Assembly (NCBI GenBank): GCA_001603765.1
Contig: LUZV01000088.1
Coordinates: forward strand, 1 to 6,268
DNA: 6,268 nucleotides
Origin: Anaerolineales bacterium Chloro_02
GTDB lineage: Bacteria > Chloroflexota > Anaerolineae > Anaerolineales > Anaerolineaceae
Reading direction: 5' to 3'
The notes beneath the pieces were generated by a model. It had not been told where the DNA came from, did not search any database, and saw only the letters and a program-made list of their open reading frames with translations. The position numbers and the translations under genes were made by a program. Within the stretch, counting starts at the first letter, position 1. Each line of letters opens with the position of its first letter. Below, in pieces: positions 5,952 through 6,268 of the stretch.

Positions 5952-6268
5952 TCACTCTTTTTTCTGTTGTAGTAAAGCCACGGCACGCTGCGCGTCCGGA
6001 GCGAATTGTAATATGGCGCGGGTAGACGCGCTGACGCTGCCATTTTGACCCGCGAAAAAGGCGTCAAACGTCTGCTTCCAGCCTTCGCCGATCACAATCA
6101 AATGCTGGACGTGGATCGCACCGATGGCGATCAGATTGTAGGACATCGAGATTTCAACCAAGGTGCCTACGCCGCCAGGTAAGGCGATAAAAGCGTCCGC
6201 CTGGCGGGTAAGGATGGCGATGCGTTCGCCCAGGGTATTGCTGGGGATAACCTCGCGCACCCAGGGAT
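5952..6268 (-). CDS. LOG-family (SLOG fold) nucleotide phosphoribohydrolase-like protein, C-terminal part
   Basis: The frame runs through the right edge, so the 5' end is missing; 104 complete codons are visible. The segment DAFIALPGGVGTLVEI contains the PGGxGTxxE signature of the LOG/'lysine decarboxylase-like' family, whose members bind nucleotides in a Rossmann-type fold and in many cases release a base from a nucleoside 5'-monophosphate. It is preceded by VIPSNTLGERIAILTRQ, the place where LOG proteins have a helix with Arg residues, and followed by a beta strand (HLIVIGEGW) and helix (KQTFDAFFA), in the expected order. The GTG at 6260 is not a convincing start, because the frame and family-like sequence (PWVREVIP) continue upstream. 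The stop (5952-5954) lies two bases before proS ATG 5949, so the two genes are probably translationally coupled. The substrate cannot be told from this fragment. Confidence 0.8.
   Translation of the reverse strand, partial: PWVREVIPSNTLGERIAILTRQADAFIALPGGVGTLVEISMSYNLIAIGAIHVQHLIVIGEGWKQTFDAFFAGQNGSVSASTRAILQFAPDAQRAVALLQQKKE
5955..5960 (-). promoter_or_regulatory. Ribosome binding site deciding the proS start
   Basis: AAAGAG (minus strand) overlaps the end of the LOG-family coding sequence and is five bases upstream of ATG 5949. It also contains the first base of the alternative GTG at 5955, which argues against that start. Confidence 0.55.

Overview
The window looks like chromosomal DNA of a Chloroflexota bacterium, probably of the Anaerolineae type. 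I infer this from the mix of gene types and sequence style: a tandem-domain ThyX-like protein, a type 3 (archaeal/eukaryotic-like) prolyl-tRNA synthetase, a secreted lipoprotein with a long Pro/Thr/Ala linker before a C39-type domain, and promoter-like TATAAT hexamers preceded by G/C-rich bases. No 16S rRNA or other decisive marker is present, so the assignment rests on resemblance. There are no mobile elements, CRISPR arrays, tRNAs or rRNAs. Coding density is high.

Layout from left to right. The 3' part of a ThyX-family gene enters from the left edge on the + strand (1-1143). A good -10 box and ribosome binding site follow, then a small lipoprotein of unknown function (1226-1657), closed by a textbook intrinsic terminator (1677-1709). 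After a 138-base upstream region comes a monocistronic 254-residue protein that I cannot assign (1848-2612). A perfect 20-bp inverted repeat (2623-2668) separates it from the convergent minus-strand genes and probably stops transcription from both sides.

The right half is all minus strand and reads right to left. A LOG-family (PGGxGTxxE) nucleotide-processing protein, cut by the right edge (5952-6268), is translationally coupled to proS, the prolyl-tRNA synthetase (4519-5949). A hairpin at 4464-4491 ends that unit. Next comes a two-gene unit: an AlkD-like HEAT-repeat protein (3484-4308) and, 10 bases after its stop codon, a lipoprotein with a papain-fold C39-like peptidase domain (2673-3473). 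The -10 box of this unit lies only six bases before its start codon, which predicts a leaderless mRNA.

Most of the window is ordinary housekeeping and accessory content. I do not see a clear new multi-gene system. The points most worth following are the degenerate ThyX signature, the leaderless HEAT-protein/C39-lipoprotein pair, the loss of the zinc site in ProRS, and two proteins (1226-1657 and 1848-2612) of no recognised family.
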